This document shows positions 35,700 through 48,600 of a DNA stretch of 64,000 nucleotides, piece after piece. The stretch comes from Acorus gramineus (Eukaryota; Streptophyta; Magnoliopsida; Acorales; Acoraceae). The stretch covers positions 5,933,943 to 5,997,942 of the forward strand of contig JAUJYN010000012.1 of NCBI GenBank assembly GCA_030737835.1, given 5' to 3'. Both the position numbers and the translations under genes were made by a program. Below the pieces are notes generated by a model that ran no database searches, was not told where the DNA came from, and saw only the letters and a program-made list of their open reading frames with translations. The stretch's first letter is position 1; the number at the start of each line of letters is the position of its first letter.

Positions 35700-36477
35700 A
35701 AAGAAGCAAGGAATGTTGTGGTGTTTGTTCTTGATGAGTTCTTACAACTAGTGATTCAAGATGGAAATTGTGGTTCTGTTTGTTTGTGGTATTCTTATGC
35801 CTTCAAATTTGATTTCATTCATACATGTTGAACTATTATGGCCCGATACTATTCAAGAAAGTTGTCAACTGTTGTACTTTGTAACCGTGTCATTTTGAAT
35901 CAACTTTTCTTTTGAATGAATAATGATGATTGTTTAATCCACATACCATCCTCTGTTTCAAGTGAAAACTCTGTTTCTTCTTAAGAATGTTATGCAAAAG
36001 TATTTCTTTTTTGTGATGAAGTGTTGGAGTTCGAGTAAGAAGAATCGATCGTGATGAGTTGTTCATATTCCTGTATTTCCTTTAATAATCAAGATATGAT
36101 TATTGCAGCTTATCCATGCTAAATAAACATTTTTTTAGGTTGAAGCCTATACTTCCCTTATTTACTTGCTTACTCACGAAACAAATGGGGGCTAAATCTT
36201 TAAGACATTTAAATGTGATGTTTGACAATGTGTGTGTCTATATATATATTAGTTAAGTAGTGTGCATACATGTTTCTGATGGAGAAGAAATTATGGTACG
36301 CATAATCGAAAACCAGCATGATCCATGTCCAAAGAGCAGTAGAAACTGCAAAATTGAAGGTATATTGGTTAAAGTGTTCTGCAAATAGTTCAAATGGTAA
36401 ATTTTGACCTCATGATTACAATTTCTTTTTATATCAAACTCCATTGAATTTATCATTTATGGAATGGTATGTCATTA
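35700..36477. other. 3' region of the DUF295 gene and relic DNA
   Basis: The 3' UTR probably ends near 35920-35935 ('gaatgaataatgatgat'). 36105-36193 matches the right end of the MITE at 51190-51515 ('cgaaacaaatgg.ggc'). 36205-36270 matches the B3-relic intron at 27729-27830 ('aaatgtgatgtttgacaatg'). 36284-36356 reads as an open exon-like stretch (EEIMVRIIENQHDPCPKSS) followed by a GT. Confidence 0.45.
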
Positions 36478-37312
36478 TGGTTACGTTTGGAAGTACGTTT
36501 CTAAAGGAGTTTTCCACTTAAAATTGCTTTTGAAAAGGGATATCTGTTTGTTTGATCCGTGGAAAGTGTCTTTCCTTTTAAATATTTTTTTTTCTGGCTC
36601 TGGGACATTTATGGTGTCTTTGTAACACATGGAAAGTGAGTTTTCACTTTTACTTTGACCATATAAAAATCAGCTGTTTGTGCCAAATAAAAAGTGAAAA
36701 AAAAAATTCCATCACTTTCCCTTTGTTATTTTGTTTTATTAGAAAAGAAGGGAAAAAAATTTCCTCACCCTAGAAGAGGGAAAGTGCAGGAAAGTGAGTT
36801 TGCTTTTTTTAGGTTTGGATATTAAATGTTTGGTGATATTGAATATTTTTGTTTGTTCTTATTTTTTTATATTATAGTAAAATAATAAAAGTATTTATGT
36901 AAATTTTTTTATTTATTATGTGACATGTTCTTGTTGATTGTCTTACAAAATTTTATTTATTTAAAAATATTTGATTGATAACTTAGGTTGCTTTTATATT
37001 ATATTGAAATTAGCATACAAACAATTTTTTTTTTTGTCATTTTTCATCACTTTCTCTAATAACATAAACAATATATTTCATTTTCAGTCATTTTCATCAT
37101 ATACACAAAAAAAAAAAATTTATTTTTCGTCATTTTCCATCATAGACACAAACAACAGTTTTTATTTTCCATCATTTTCCTTAATAGGCACAAACAACGT
37201 ATAAATTGTTCAAAGGGGAAAAAATTTATTTTCCATCACTTTCCCTTTGATCCAAATTCCTTCACTTTCCTTCATTTTCTCTTTCAGATTGTGCACAAAC
37301 ACACCCTTAGAA
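36478..37312. mobile_element. Possible non-autonomous element (weakly supported)
   Basis: The ends 'ggttacgtttggaagtacg' and 'attgtgcacaaacacaccct' are loosely inverted. The interior repeats 'ttccatcactttccct', 'tttccatcatttttcc'-like blocks and their complements ('ggaaagtga'). No target duplication resolved. Confidence 0.3.
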
Positions 37313-37321
37313 ACACATTTA

Positions 37322-37760
37322 AGCCCATGTATGGTTCGAGAATTAAATTATTCTAAGATTTATGACTATCTTAGTATAAATAAGGATAAAATAATTTTGT
37401 GTTTGGTTGTATTTTGAATTATTCTTATTGAAAAATATAATAATAAAGTTTTTGTTGTTTGGATAAAACATTAATAAAGTGTGGATAAGGATTGATAAAA
37501 GGTAAAAAATAATTATGACAGTTGATTTATAAGAGGTAATGACAGTTGATTTGACAGTGAGCCCACATATTTTTTTTTATTTGAATAACATGTAATAACT
37601 TAATTCTAATGGGTGAATGAAATTCATATACCACTTTATACTAGTTAATTATAGCATACAGTTTCTCATTTATTCCAGTCATCTAAACATCCATAATAAG
37701 GTTATTCCAACTAATTCTAATTTATTCCGAGCTTATTCTCGAATCAAACATAAGCTTAGG
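37322..37760. mobile_element. MITE-like element, 'TAAGC...TTCGAGAATAA' ends
   Basis: The left end 'taagcccatgtatggttcga' and right end 'tcgaatcaaacataagctta' are inverted with a few mismatches. The left half (37330-37520) is similar to 40957-41165, a second degenerate copy. It is non-coding. Confidence 0.5.
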
Positions 37761-37889
37761 TTAAATTTAATTTCTATAAATGAAGAATCGTCCAATTGTA
37801 TTTTCAAAGGCTAGCTGATTGTAGGTGAATTCTAATTTTGGGAGAGCTTGTTCTATTGTAGAAATAATTCTGAAGGGGTGTTTCCAGTC

Positions 37890-40056
37890 GGGTTCAGATC
37901 CTCTGTTGTGATTTTTGGTGCTGGGATCTGCTTGGCTTTTATTGTGCAGCCGCCACGTATGAAGGCACAAATCGGACGGTGAAAAAATTATCACAGCAAT
38001 TCGTGGGTCCCACTCTTTATTGCTTTTCTTTAATTCTTTCAACCATTTCACATACCACCATTTGGTCCAGTTTCATTCCTCTTTTTTTTATTTAGTCCCT
38101 GGCACTCTTATTTTTACACCTGAGCTTGGCTTCATAAGTTTTTTGTGCTCTTTATTTTATTCACTATCATCCGAGTTTTTCTTTTAGAGCTTCACAAATC
38201 ACTGTTAGTCTATAAATTTAAATAATATTCACATATCATAACTTATAATGAACATAAATAATAATTATAAAAATCACACATTAAAGCAAATGAATTTGGT
38301 GAATACTGTCAGTTGTCAGTTGTAGAAGAACACACATACATGAAAATACAAAATTTTTGTTTTTTCACATTACCAAAACTCAAAATTTCTTCAGAACATA
38401 ATATATTGATTCATTCCAGGTGCTATTCAAGGCTTGCGGGTCTTGATTTATGAAGTCGGTATATGTTGAGTTGTTGTGTTCTATTAAAAGATTGGAAGTT
38501 GGTATATTGAGTTCTCCATAGGATCCATGGTAATAAATTAGGCATGTCATTTTCCTACAAATTGTCTCAATAAGTATATTCAATCACCAATATGATATAT
38601 ATGAACACATAGAAATTAGTTAAAAATACAATATGATATGTATGATACATAAATGGAAGACATTGGGTATTATCACCCATTTTATATGTGTGAGGAGATA
38701 TTTGTACACCCAATACAAGTTAAGCATTAACTTACATAAAAAATTGATTGATTTTAAATTTAATTCAACAATGTATATAAATGTACATCACCTAAGTGGT
38801 GGAGGATAGGGACTATAAACACCTATGGCACCGATATATGTTTAAATACTAATATTCTATATCATTTTAAGTTAAATGAATAAATATTATTTAATTAAAT
38901 CAGATGACATTACTGTATTAAAAAAATTTACAATTTTTTTTTCTAATGATTGAGAATTGGATGTCATCTTGTTCTTCAGACGATATTAACCAAATTCATT
39001 TGCATAGGGGTCGGCAATGAGTCGGCCCGGCCCGGTTCAGCGCATTGAAATACGGCCCAGGCCGGCGGGCTTGCTTGGCCAACGGCCCGGGCCGGGCCGG
39101 CCCGTGGCAAAAAAAGGGCCCAGGCCCTACCCACGGGCCTGAACCTGAACGGGCCTCACTAGCAGGGCCTGGTTTGGGCCCACGAGCTGGCCTACGGGCC
39201 CAAATTCTAAACATTTTATTTCTTTTTATTTTTTAATTTTAAGTTGTTCATTTTTATATAATGTTAAAATAACATAAAATTTGAAGTATAATGTTAAAGA
39301 AAATATTTATATCTATTGAATTTTTAAAATATAAATATTAAATGAATTAATTATTTGAAAGAATAAATGACGACATGTACTTAACTAGGTTGACACCTAC
39401 ATAAATGTTAATAATTTGTATAATTAAACCACAATTCAAATAAAAATTACATGTTACTCATTTATTGGATTGCCCCCCATGGGCCTACGGACCGGCCCGT
39501 AGGCGGGCCTACTGGACGGCCCTAACAAGCCCACTTTGGGTTGGCCTACGGGCCGGGCCAAGAAGGGAGGCTCGAGCCTGGCCCGCCCTGAAAACGGGCC
39601 GACCCGGCCCGTGAATGGGACAAGGCCAGGCGGGCCGGTCATTCTAACCGCGGGCTTTTTGATGACCCTTACTCCTATGTGTTATTTTAGTAATTTATTA
39701 TTTATGTTCATCATAAGTTATTATTTGTGAATATTATTTAAATTTTGATGAATATTATTGAAATTTGTGGACCAACGAATGATTTGTGACGCTTTGAAAG
39801 AAAAGCCAAGCCCAGGTTGATGTTTAACAGAAAAGCAAATAAAAGTGCTAGGGACTAAAATAAGAAAAAAAGAATGTAAGTGAATCAAATGGTGATATGT
39901 GAAAGGTTCGAAAGACAAGCAATTAAGTGTGCGACCCATGAATTTATTGCTGTTATGATTTTTTCACAATCCGATTTGTTTCTTCATACGTGGTGGATGT
40001 ACATTGAAAGCCAAGGAGATCCTAACACCTAAAAAAACAATAGAGGATCCGGACCC
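37890..40056. mobile_element. 2.17-kb long-TIR (Mutator-like) element
   Basis: Inverted arms of about 380 bp (37890-38270 and 39680-40056) begin GGGTTCAGATCCTCT and end AGAGGATCCGGACCC, with continued similarity inside ('ttggtgctgggatctgcttg' against 'aaggagatcctaacacc'). Ten-base flanks GTTTCCAGTC (37880-37889) and GTTTCGAGTT (40057-40066) agree at 8 positions, compatible with an aged Mutator-type duplication. The centre is AT-rich and holds a GC-rich hAT-like insertion. No transposase seen. Confidence 0.7.
39003..39670. mobile_element. GC-rich hAT-like element nested in the long-TIR element
   Basis: The ends 'taggggtcggcaatgagtcg' and 'ttttgatgaccctta' are imperfect inverted repeats. Subterminal zones are dense in 'ggcccg', 'cgggcc' and 'gggcctacgg', flanking an AT-rich middle (39215-39470). 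This is the same design as the hAT-like element at 15290. No 8-bp duplication found. Confidence 0.55.
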
Positions 40057-41319
40057 GTTTCGAGTTCAATCCTAGATAACGTTATAATTGCCCATCCCAT
40101 TTATTGCCTTCATTACTAAGATTTGAAAAAAGAAGAGGAACTTAAGGATACACTTCCGGAATGGGAAAGAATAAATAAAATTTCCATTAATGTCTTGCTC
40201 ACTTGGTTTAATGAGACAAGGGCCCTTTTTGATCAAGCATGATTTTGGGTCCACTCGTAACGCATAGTTATCTTGATTGACTATGGATGTTTTTGTATGT
40301 TTTAATTTGCTGGGACTATCTATGTACGGTTGTTGTTGGTTGAACTAATGGTTGTAAAATGGTATGTGATTGACTAATTATCTAATGTTACAAGATGTGT
40401 TTTGATAAATGTTTTACTCTTTTTTTTTTTTTGCTGACCTTACGATCAAGCTGAGAAGATTACCTCTGTCTGTTTAATCGGATCCCACGAAAAATTCATT
40501 CAAATAATCGCTAACAAACAGATGTGTAAGTCAGCTTCAAAACTTAAACTCAAGATTTACCCTTAACACATGTAAGTCCTGAACAATTGTGCTATGACCA
40601 CTGAGAACTACTGGTTGGTTGTTGCATGCATGGTTTTGTATTTATGTGAGCTGGTTGTAATTTGTAAACTGTTTCATCTTAAAAGAGTTTCGTTTGAATT
40701 AGTGAATTCTATGCGGTTTGATAAGACGAGGAGCTTAAAATTTTGAATGATGAACTCTCTTTCATTCAGCCTTTTATTAGTGTATATTTATTTGAGAAAC
40801 TAGGTCTGGAATGGTTATTCAAGGGATATATTATGGATGAGGGAAGAAATCCTATTATGCTCCTTTTCCAAGTATACCTTATTTTAGATTTATTTCAATC
40901 CAGACAACATGGTTTTTTTCTTTACCGAGTGTAATTTTTTGAGGAACTAGCACCCCTGTTTGGGTAATGACATAAGTTATTCTAAGATAGATAACTATTT
41001 CAGTATAAATAAAAAAAAAGAATAAGTTTTGTTCGATAACTATTCATTTTTTTTTGTTAATTGTGTTTTTAATTATTTCTATTGAGAAATGTAATAATAA
41101 AATTTTATTGTTTGGTTAATAATAAAGAATGAGATATGAATAAAGATTTATAAAAGGTAAACAAATAGCCCCCTTGATCAAATTTCTATTAGAATATAAG
41201 GAACACACAAACAATAATCTATGTACTTAACAAAAACATAAAATGTATATTTAAATTTCCTTCTGCCTTTTGTCAAATATCCAAAACAACAAAATTTCCT
41301 CCTTATAAAATTCTGACCG
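40057..41319. other. Relic and repeat DNA, no functional gene
   Basis: 40205-40420 is similar to the B3-relic 3' flank (28520-28690). 40957-41165 repeats the left half of the MITE at 37322. No coding gene seen. Confidence 0.45.
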
Positions 41320-41885
41320 AGATGTCTTCTGTATCTGTAAATATCCGATATTTTGAAAAATCCAGTAAATATTTGATATTAAAAAAATCTGTATTCATAT
41401 TCGAAAAAATTATCCGCATCTAAAAATTTTCAGATTCGATACAGATATGCCCATATCCGATCCGAAAAATATCCGTATCCAAAAATATTATTATATTATT
41501 ATTTATTTAATTATATATTTATATTTTTAGAATTAATACGAGTTTTTTATATTTATTTTTACTTTAAAGTATGTAATGTTTTATGTATATACTTATAATT
41601 TTATATTTGATACTAGGTAATTATTATATTTTTTTACATATTTTAAATATTAGATATATGATTTTTATTTTTAGATATTGGATCTTTGAATATTTTAGTC
41701 ATTTCATATTTAATTTGAATTTTCAAACATTTCAGATAATTATCCGTAACCGAATTCAGACTTTTGGATCGGATACGGATATTTACTTTCGATATCCGTC
41801 TGATATTAGATACGGATATTTTTTTAGATATCTAATGTGAATACGGATATGGACCTATCCGATCCGTATCCGTTCGATTGACAGG
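41320..41885 (+). repeat. Dispersed 'ATCCGTATCC' repeat, copy 1
   Basis: A stretch of about 550 bp rich in 'atccgatccgaaaaatatcc' and 'ggatacggatat' at its two ends, with a plain AT-rich middle. It is closely similar along its length, in the same orientation, to 56295-56855. Inverted, GC-richer ends around an AT centre suggest a non-autonomous hAT-like element. No duplication of flanks resolved. Confidence 0.75.
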
Positions 41886-41990
41886 CTTAAGAAGAGTTGT
41901 AAAGAATGAAAGAGAAGGAGTTAAGGTTATATCGATTATATTTTTTTTTATTTAGGGGTATGATTGATCATTCAATTAAGGTTAATTTAA

Positions 41991-42264
41991 AACATCATTA
42001 CATTGAATAGATGTGCTAAAGATGTATACAATGGTTGAGATAACACGGCTCATTTATTTCAAGATGTGAATGGTTTTTTATGGGGATATAAACATCATTA
42101 CATTGAATAGGTAGATGTGCTAAAGATGTATACAATGGTTGGGATAACACGGCTCATTTATTTCAAGATGTGAAGGGTTTTTCATGGGGATATAAACATC
42201 ATTACATTGAATAGGTAGATGTGCTAAAGATTTATACAATGGTTGAGATAACACGGCTCATTTT
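41991..42264 (+). repeat. Tandem repeat, unit 100-104 bp, about 2.7 copies
   Basis: Units start at 41991, 42091 and 42195 with 'aacatcattacattgaatag'. The second and third have an extra 'gtag'. Units differ by only a few bases, so the expansion is recent. It lies about 340 bp upstream of the RABG3 start codon. Confidence 0.9.
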
Positions 42265-42602
42265 TTTTTCGAACCTATTTTCGATTCTGTGTACCGACCC
42301 CACCTCTTAAAGGAGGATTACTCCGAATCACGTCCAAAATCCTCCTAAAGCATACAATCCCACTTTATGAACGGTCCTGATGCATCCAAATAAGCCCTCA
42401 AAAAGTAGTCGTCCTCACGCCATAACTTCAAAAGCATCGCTAGCGCTTCAGAAAGTGAAGGAGAACACGATCAAATAAAAAGTGGGGAAATAAAAAAGGC
42501 GGACTCACATGTCGATCGAGGAGTCTCGTAAACGACGATCCTCACCTTTTTAAAAGCTTCACCCATTCTCACATTGTGATATCTCTCTCTCTCTCCTCCA
42601 CC
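42265..42602 (+). promoter_or_regulatory. Upstream region and 5' leader of RABG3
   Basis: A GC-richer stretch than the flanks, ending in a (CT)n-rich leader (42581-42602, 'tctctctctctctcctccacc') directly before the ATG. Pyrimidine tracts at this place are frequent in plant leaders. No clear TATA box can be fixed. Confidence 0.4.
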
Positions 42603-45600
42603 ATGTCTTTGCGGAGGCGGACTCTCCTCAAAGTGATCGTCCTCGGCGACAGCGGGTGATCTCACTCTCTCTCTCACACAAGCTCTGTCTCTGTTTTCAG
42701 ATCTTTTAGGGTTTCTTGATTTATTTTTTGGTTTGGTTGAATTGCAGGGTTGGGAAGACCTCCTTGATGAATCAGTATCCTTTATGCGTTTGATTTGACC
42801 TTTTGTTAGAGTCAAATTTGGGCACTCACCAATGTTTTGTTTGATCCGACAGTGAAGATCGAGAATTTCGTAGCCATTTTTGTTCGCATACCCTGATATT
42901 TAGTGGTGTTATATTTTGTTGTTCTGACTGATTTTCTTGAATTAAAATGGTCGTATTTTTAAGGGGTGAAGCTTTTGCTTGATTGAGCTGTAGATGTCCA
43001 ATGATCTTTGGCTACATTGTTTAATTTGTTTGATGTATTATTATTTTGATTGATAACTTGCTTAGTATTCTTGTTTTTTTTTTTTTTTTTGGGTTGATTT
43101 GGCTGTATTTCTTCTACAAAATTGGTTACATATTCAAGAAATGACAGTATGTTAGGAGATGATATTTTTATAGGAATGATTCTGTATGGTTTCAACTTCT
43201 GAACTGGGAAATCTTTCTGCACTTCTGTGTGTGGTTATCTTATATCGCATCTTTTTGGATGGCTAGGATTTGAATTATCACCTTATTTTGTGGGGCAGAT
43301 GTACACAATTTATATTTTGTGTTTTGAATTGTAGAATGTTTAACTGTGGAAATAAGATATGTGCATAAGAAGTTCAGTCAGCAATATAAAGCTACCATAG
43401 GGGCTGATTTTGTGACTAAAGAACTGCAGATTGATGATAGGCTTGTTACGCTTCAAGTGAGTTCTTGTACACATTATTTTTTTTCCCCTAAGTTTTTTAT
43501 CTTTAATGGCTTGGAAATTGTGTGATTAATGTTGTTTTGATTCATTTTGGTGTGTAGATTTGGGACACTGCAGGGCAAGAGAGATTCCAGAGTCTTGGTG
43601 TTGCATTCTACAGAGGAGCTGATTGTTGCATTCTGGTGTATGATGTTAATGTTCTCAGGTCGTTTGACACTCTTGACAATTGGCGTGAAGAGTTCCTCAA
43701 CCAGGTTTGTGTTGCATTGTAATTATCTTTTAGTTTTTGTTTAGTGTGTGACTTGCCAGTCTTGGAAATGTACCAGGAATCATGATTAGTCTGAGAAACG
43801 GGTTTGAAAATTTACTTTTTTAATAAAGTTGATTTTTAAGCAGCTTTTTCAATAAAGTTTCTTTTAAGCAGATTTTCTGGGTTAAGCTATGTAAACACCG
43901 TGCAATTATGCAAATTCCTGACACATTTTAGTATCTGACTAAAGGATAAAACATGCAAATTCTTAATTTACAAGTTGTGGAAAGCAGAAATATACTTCAA
44001 AATTTGAAAATTGTTATATTCTTAATTTCTAAGCTATTGTGTATAATATCTTAAGTTTTTGTGGTAATGTATCTATACTGGACATCCTCTGCAGTTGCAT
44101 TTTGCCATCCCTGATAAGGTTTTAACTTTTCTTCTATAAATCACTATGTTTAATTTCCTTGTATTGAGCATTTACATCTGTTCATCTTGATAATTATCTA
44201 ATATTCTACTGTAAAATATGCTGGTACCTTTTTTTTTTAATCATATATTGCCAGGATTTCTATCTAGATTATGAAAAGTCTTCCAAAGTTTTTCTGACTG
44301 CCATTGTTATCATGCTTGATGACCTCTATATGCATCGGAGAAAATACTGTTGTCAAAATCTTATGATCTGGTCTTAAGGGGAATCTGATATCCTGTCAGA
44401 ATTAGGCACTATCAACTCGTTGATGATGCTTTACAATTCTAAATATGGCATAAATAAATCTAGTCATCTCTGATCACCTCATATATGAAATGGAGATTTT
44501 ATTTAAAGCAATCTGTTTACAGCACCCCTAGAACCACTTTTATACGCTGATATTATTTGTTTATTAACATAATTTTTTTTGTGAAACTTAGTACCATTAC
44601 ATGATGATATGGTTGAAAAAACTGTTTTGCCTTTTTGGGAGAATAGGTAGGAGTTTCATATGACATAAAATGGTGCTCCTTGAACAAAAGCGGAGACTAG
44701 AGATTTCCAAACAAAGGGAAGGATGAAATCAATGCTGTAAAAAGGGCTAGGCGCTAGTCGGGCGGTTGAAAAGGGACTAGTGATTAATCGGCTAGGCGGA
44801 GATTAATCGGGGATTAATCAATCACTTTATATAATAATGAGTATAACACATATACATATAAATATTAAAAATATAATAATCTTAGACTACAAAATAATGA
44901 CAAAGTATCATCAAAACAAAATTAATAATATAAACGTAATAGGGATAGCATAAAAAATTAATAAATAAATATATTATATATAAGTTATCTTAATAGCTTA
45001 TTAGTCATCTAGGGATTGATCGAAAAAATGGCTAAGCGCTAGCCGTTGACATTGTTTAATTTATAATAAGACACTCGTTAAAAGGGTTGACAAAAGTTGT
45101 GTGGGTGCTACAATCTCCGCTTTTATTAAATTTTTTCAACCAACTCAATATGTTTTAAATTTTTTTATTTATAATTATTAAACAGTAGGCATCCTACCTC
45201 AAGTTTATTGAAGAAAATGCCCAACTCAAACAAACAAAAAGGAAAAGAAAAGAAAGGAGAAGCGGGAAGATCCGATCGAACCGCAGTAGAAAAGAGCTTT
45301 ACCGCTTTTTGGGCAATAAAACAAGCCTTCACTTTTTATTCCTCAATTACAATCTGATCCCCTCACAACATCACTCTGCTCACCCCTACACTAAAATGAT
45401 CCTGATCCTTAACGAACCAGACCACCATTTCTCTGATGTTTTTTTTTATTGTGTAGGGCCTCACCCCCTTGAACAGAATTTTGTTTCACATAAGCAAGAT
45501 CAACCACACCACCGCTGGAACAAACGATTGGGAGATTTTTGCCTTTACACTCCTATCCATCTTCTTCCTTCGCCTCCCACATTCCCCCCAAATATAAGAA

Positions 45601-48600
45601 ATCACCCTCCATCTCTGTAGCTGAACAAAGCTAACACCAGATGCCTTTTTCCATCCAGCAAACAACCATAAAGTGCTTTGTTGTCTCGTTCTTCTGCTAC
45701 ACAATACGCAAGTCGTGCCTTCATTAGGTGTCCATTTTTCTCTATACATCTTTTTTCGTTTTCTTTTTCTTTTTTAAAAGAGATGGACGTTTTTTTTTTT
45801 TATCTGAGAGGATGCAAGTTACAAAGTCTGAATTTGTTTTATAAATTTTTTTTTAAAGGAGCAAGGAAAGAAAGTAAATGGCATAAAAAAAATTGGATGT
45901 GAGGAGCACATCCGTAGCAGATGCAAGAAAAATGAAAAAAAAGGCCTTCTCAATAGAGGAGGCTTCTACTGAGAAGGCACACAAATACTCCCTAATCCTC
46001 AATGTGAATGCTTGTCGTGGAAGTCGATGAGTTTGGCTCCTGCGATGAATCTTCGTCATTCTTTGATTAGACCAACCTTGAAGATCTAGAGGTTATCAAA
46101 ATAAGATCTCTGTTAATATAAGATCATCCTATTCCTTGTGAGCCATAATGATCATACCCTTGTCAGGATTAGGTACTGCTCAATGCGAACTCTAAAACTC
46201 CTATATCTGTTCTTGGGTGATGGTCTGATCCGCCTCCCCGAGATCTACCACGTTTTGGTACAACAACCATATTGGAGTTAGATGCTCAATTATGACCATA
46301 GGTGATGGGTCGTCGTAGGGCATTGGCAAAAAAAATGGTCTATCATTTTTTGGGTCTCCCTGGCACAACATGCTCATTGTCGATTCATCCAACCTCCATT
46401 TTGCCCTATATAGTTTTGTGAGAACGCATCCTTGGGGAACAAGCCACAAGAAAGCTTTGACTTTGAGTGGTATCTCGGTCTACAAATCATCCTTGCCGAA
46501 GGAGCCATGTGCCGCCTCCACCACCTGTAGCCATTCTTGACAGTTTAATCTTCTCTTGGTTTGAAAGACCACTTTGCACGATACGTTATGTTCGGGTTGA
46601 TAGCATATTCACTGAGGGTTGCAAGGAGGTTGGCCACGCCTTCCACTTCCTTGTCACACAGGTTTCTTCGAACTGTCAAGGACCACTGACTCCGGTCGCC
46701 ATCCCAGAACCGATGTGCAACCCCATTAGTGTTATTTGTGATACAATATATCTTTGGGAATCCATCATGTCGAAAAGAATTTCCACACCAGCAGTCATTC
46801 CAAAACTGGCTTGAGAGGTTGTTCCCAACAAGTCATTTTGTGGACATTACATAGGAAGGACATGCTGTTGGATACCGGTAGAGTAAGCCTTCATATTCGT
46901 CTCATATCTCACTTTAAACAGTTTCACCCACAGGGTCGGGTTACAAGTGCCACTTCCACGACCATTTAGAGAGTAATGCCTTATTCATATCTTCTAAGTT
47001 GAGAATGTTGAGTCTACCTTTATCCTTTGGTTGACAAACCTTGTTCCACAAGACCAAACATGGCTTGGTGGCCTCCTTGGTACTTCCATTGCATAGGAAT
47101 TTTTATGAATGGAGTCTAACTTGCTAAGAAAATTTACAAGAAAGGGTACTCTAATGCATGGGAAAAGATGAGATGTTTCACCCCTCAAAGTGATGAAAAA
47201 AAAGCAAATCGAGCTTGGGTTAGCCGGTTATAAACCCCATCTTTGAAAAGGTCAGAAGGTCAAATCTCCGCCCGGGGGGGGGGGACCAATTTTCAAAAAA
47301 AATTTATGAAAAGCAAAGAACCCATCTTTTTTGCCATTAGGGGTTGTGGTAAGCATATGCAACAATTCTAGAAATTTGTCAGTGTTTATTTACTAAGAGG
47401 GATTATAGTGTGTCCTAACCTGATGGTGTCGTGGAGTTAAAGTTCAAGGAATAGCTAAATTTATCTTTTGAAATGATTTTGTTGAAATAAAAATAAATGA
47501 ATTTTCAAATCATTAATTGATGTGCCCTAATATTGTTTCAGTGCACTATTTAGATGTGTGGTCTGTGTGGCCACATGCAATTGCATATGCATTTCGTTCG
47601 AAAGACCAAACCGCATGAGGCCAGGCAGCCCAATATGCATTCCAGACCCGCATACGTGGTCCGCATACATATATGCAGTCGCTTATGTCGGCACACCAGT
47701 TTTTTATTTATTTTAAAGCTCACAAGATTTGAGCAAAATTTTTTTGGGTACCTTTATTTTATTAAAGGGTACATTTTATTTTTTCTCTTGGATATTAGGG
47801 TTTTTTTTTTGAAGCTATAGGACTTGAGAAGTTTTGGTTCTCCTTTATTATTTTTTTCTTATTTTCTATTTTTCTAAACAGCTCGGATAGGTTCCTTTCC
47901 CTATCCACTATCCATTATGCATTTAATAGACTTGTTTAACTAATTTGGGTGCTTTGTTTTTCTCATTTGATGCTATCATTCATCAACAAACCTCTATAGA
48001 TTTGTATCTTTGCTTAGCTTTGTGGATTTATACCTAAAAGGCTAATGCAAACTTACTTTTATTGTCTAAATATTTTTTCTAATTTTTGACTAAAGGCCTT
48101 TGCTATAAATTATTATGATCAAATATGCGTATTTTTTTTTTGTTATCTATTGTTTGAAAATAATCATCATATTTTTTTATAAATAAAAATATAAAATCGC
48201 ATGTATTCCCGCATATTGTATATACTCTATGCGGTGCCCTAGTCGCACGCAAACTGCATACTACATTTTTTAATATTGTTTCCGTGCCCTATAGTTTTTT
48301 TGCAGCATGAACACTTCCTAATTCATGGAAAATTGATTGTTTGCTTCAACTATATCATTAATTATTCACTCTGGTGAAAAGACATTTCAACCATCATTCC
48401 CTGACTATATTATGCTTGCTTGACCTTGTATTTTGGCATCACATGTCTGTTGTACTGCAGGCAAGTCCATCAGATCCAAAAACATTTCCTTTTATCCTTC
48501 TCGGAAACAAGGTTGACATAGATGGTGGTAACAGCAGAGTGGTAATGATTTATTCAGTCCTATTAATTTATATATCAAACATTTATGTCCACCTCTCATT

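Noticed and set aside
45309..45620. 103-codon plus-strand frame in RABG3 intron 4
   Set aside because: It is the antisense shadow of the minus-strand LINE zinc-domain and 3' UTR.
47200..47290. tRNA-like or SINE-like stretch ('aaggtcaaatctccgcccgg')
   Set aside because: It resembles a B-box, but no matching A-box at proper spacing and no cloverleaf could be drawn.
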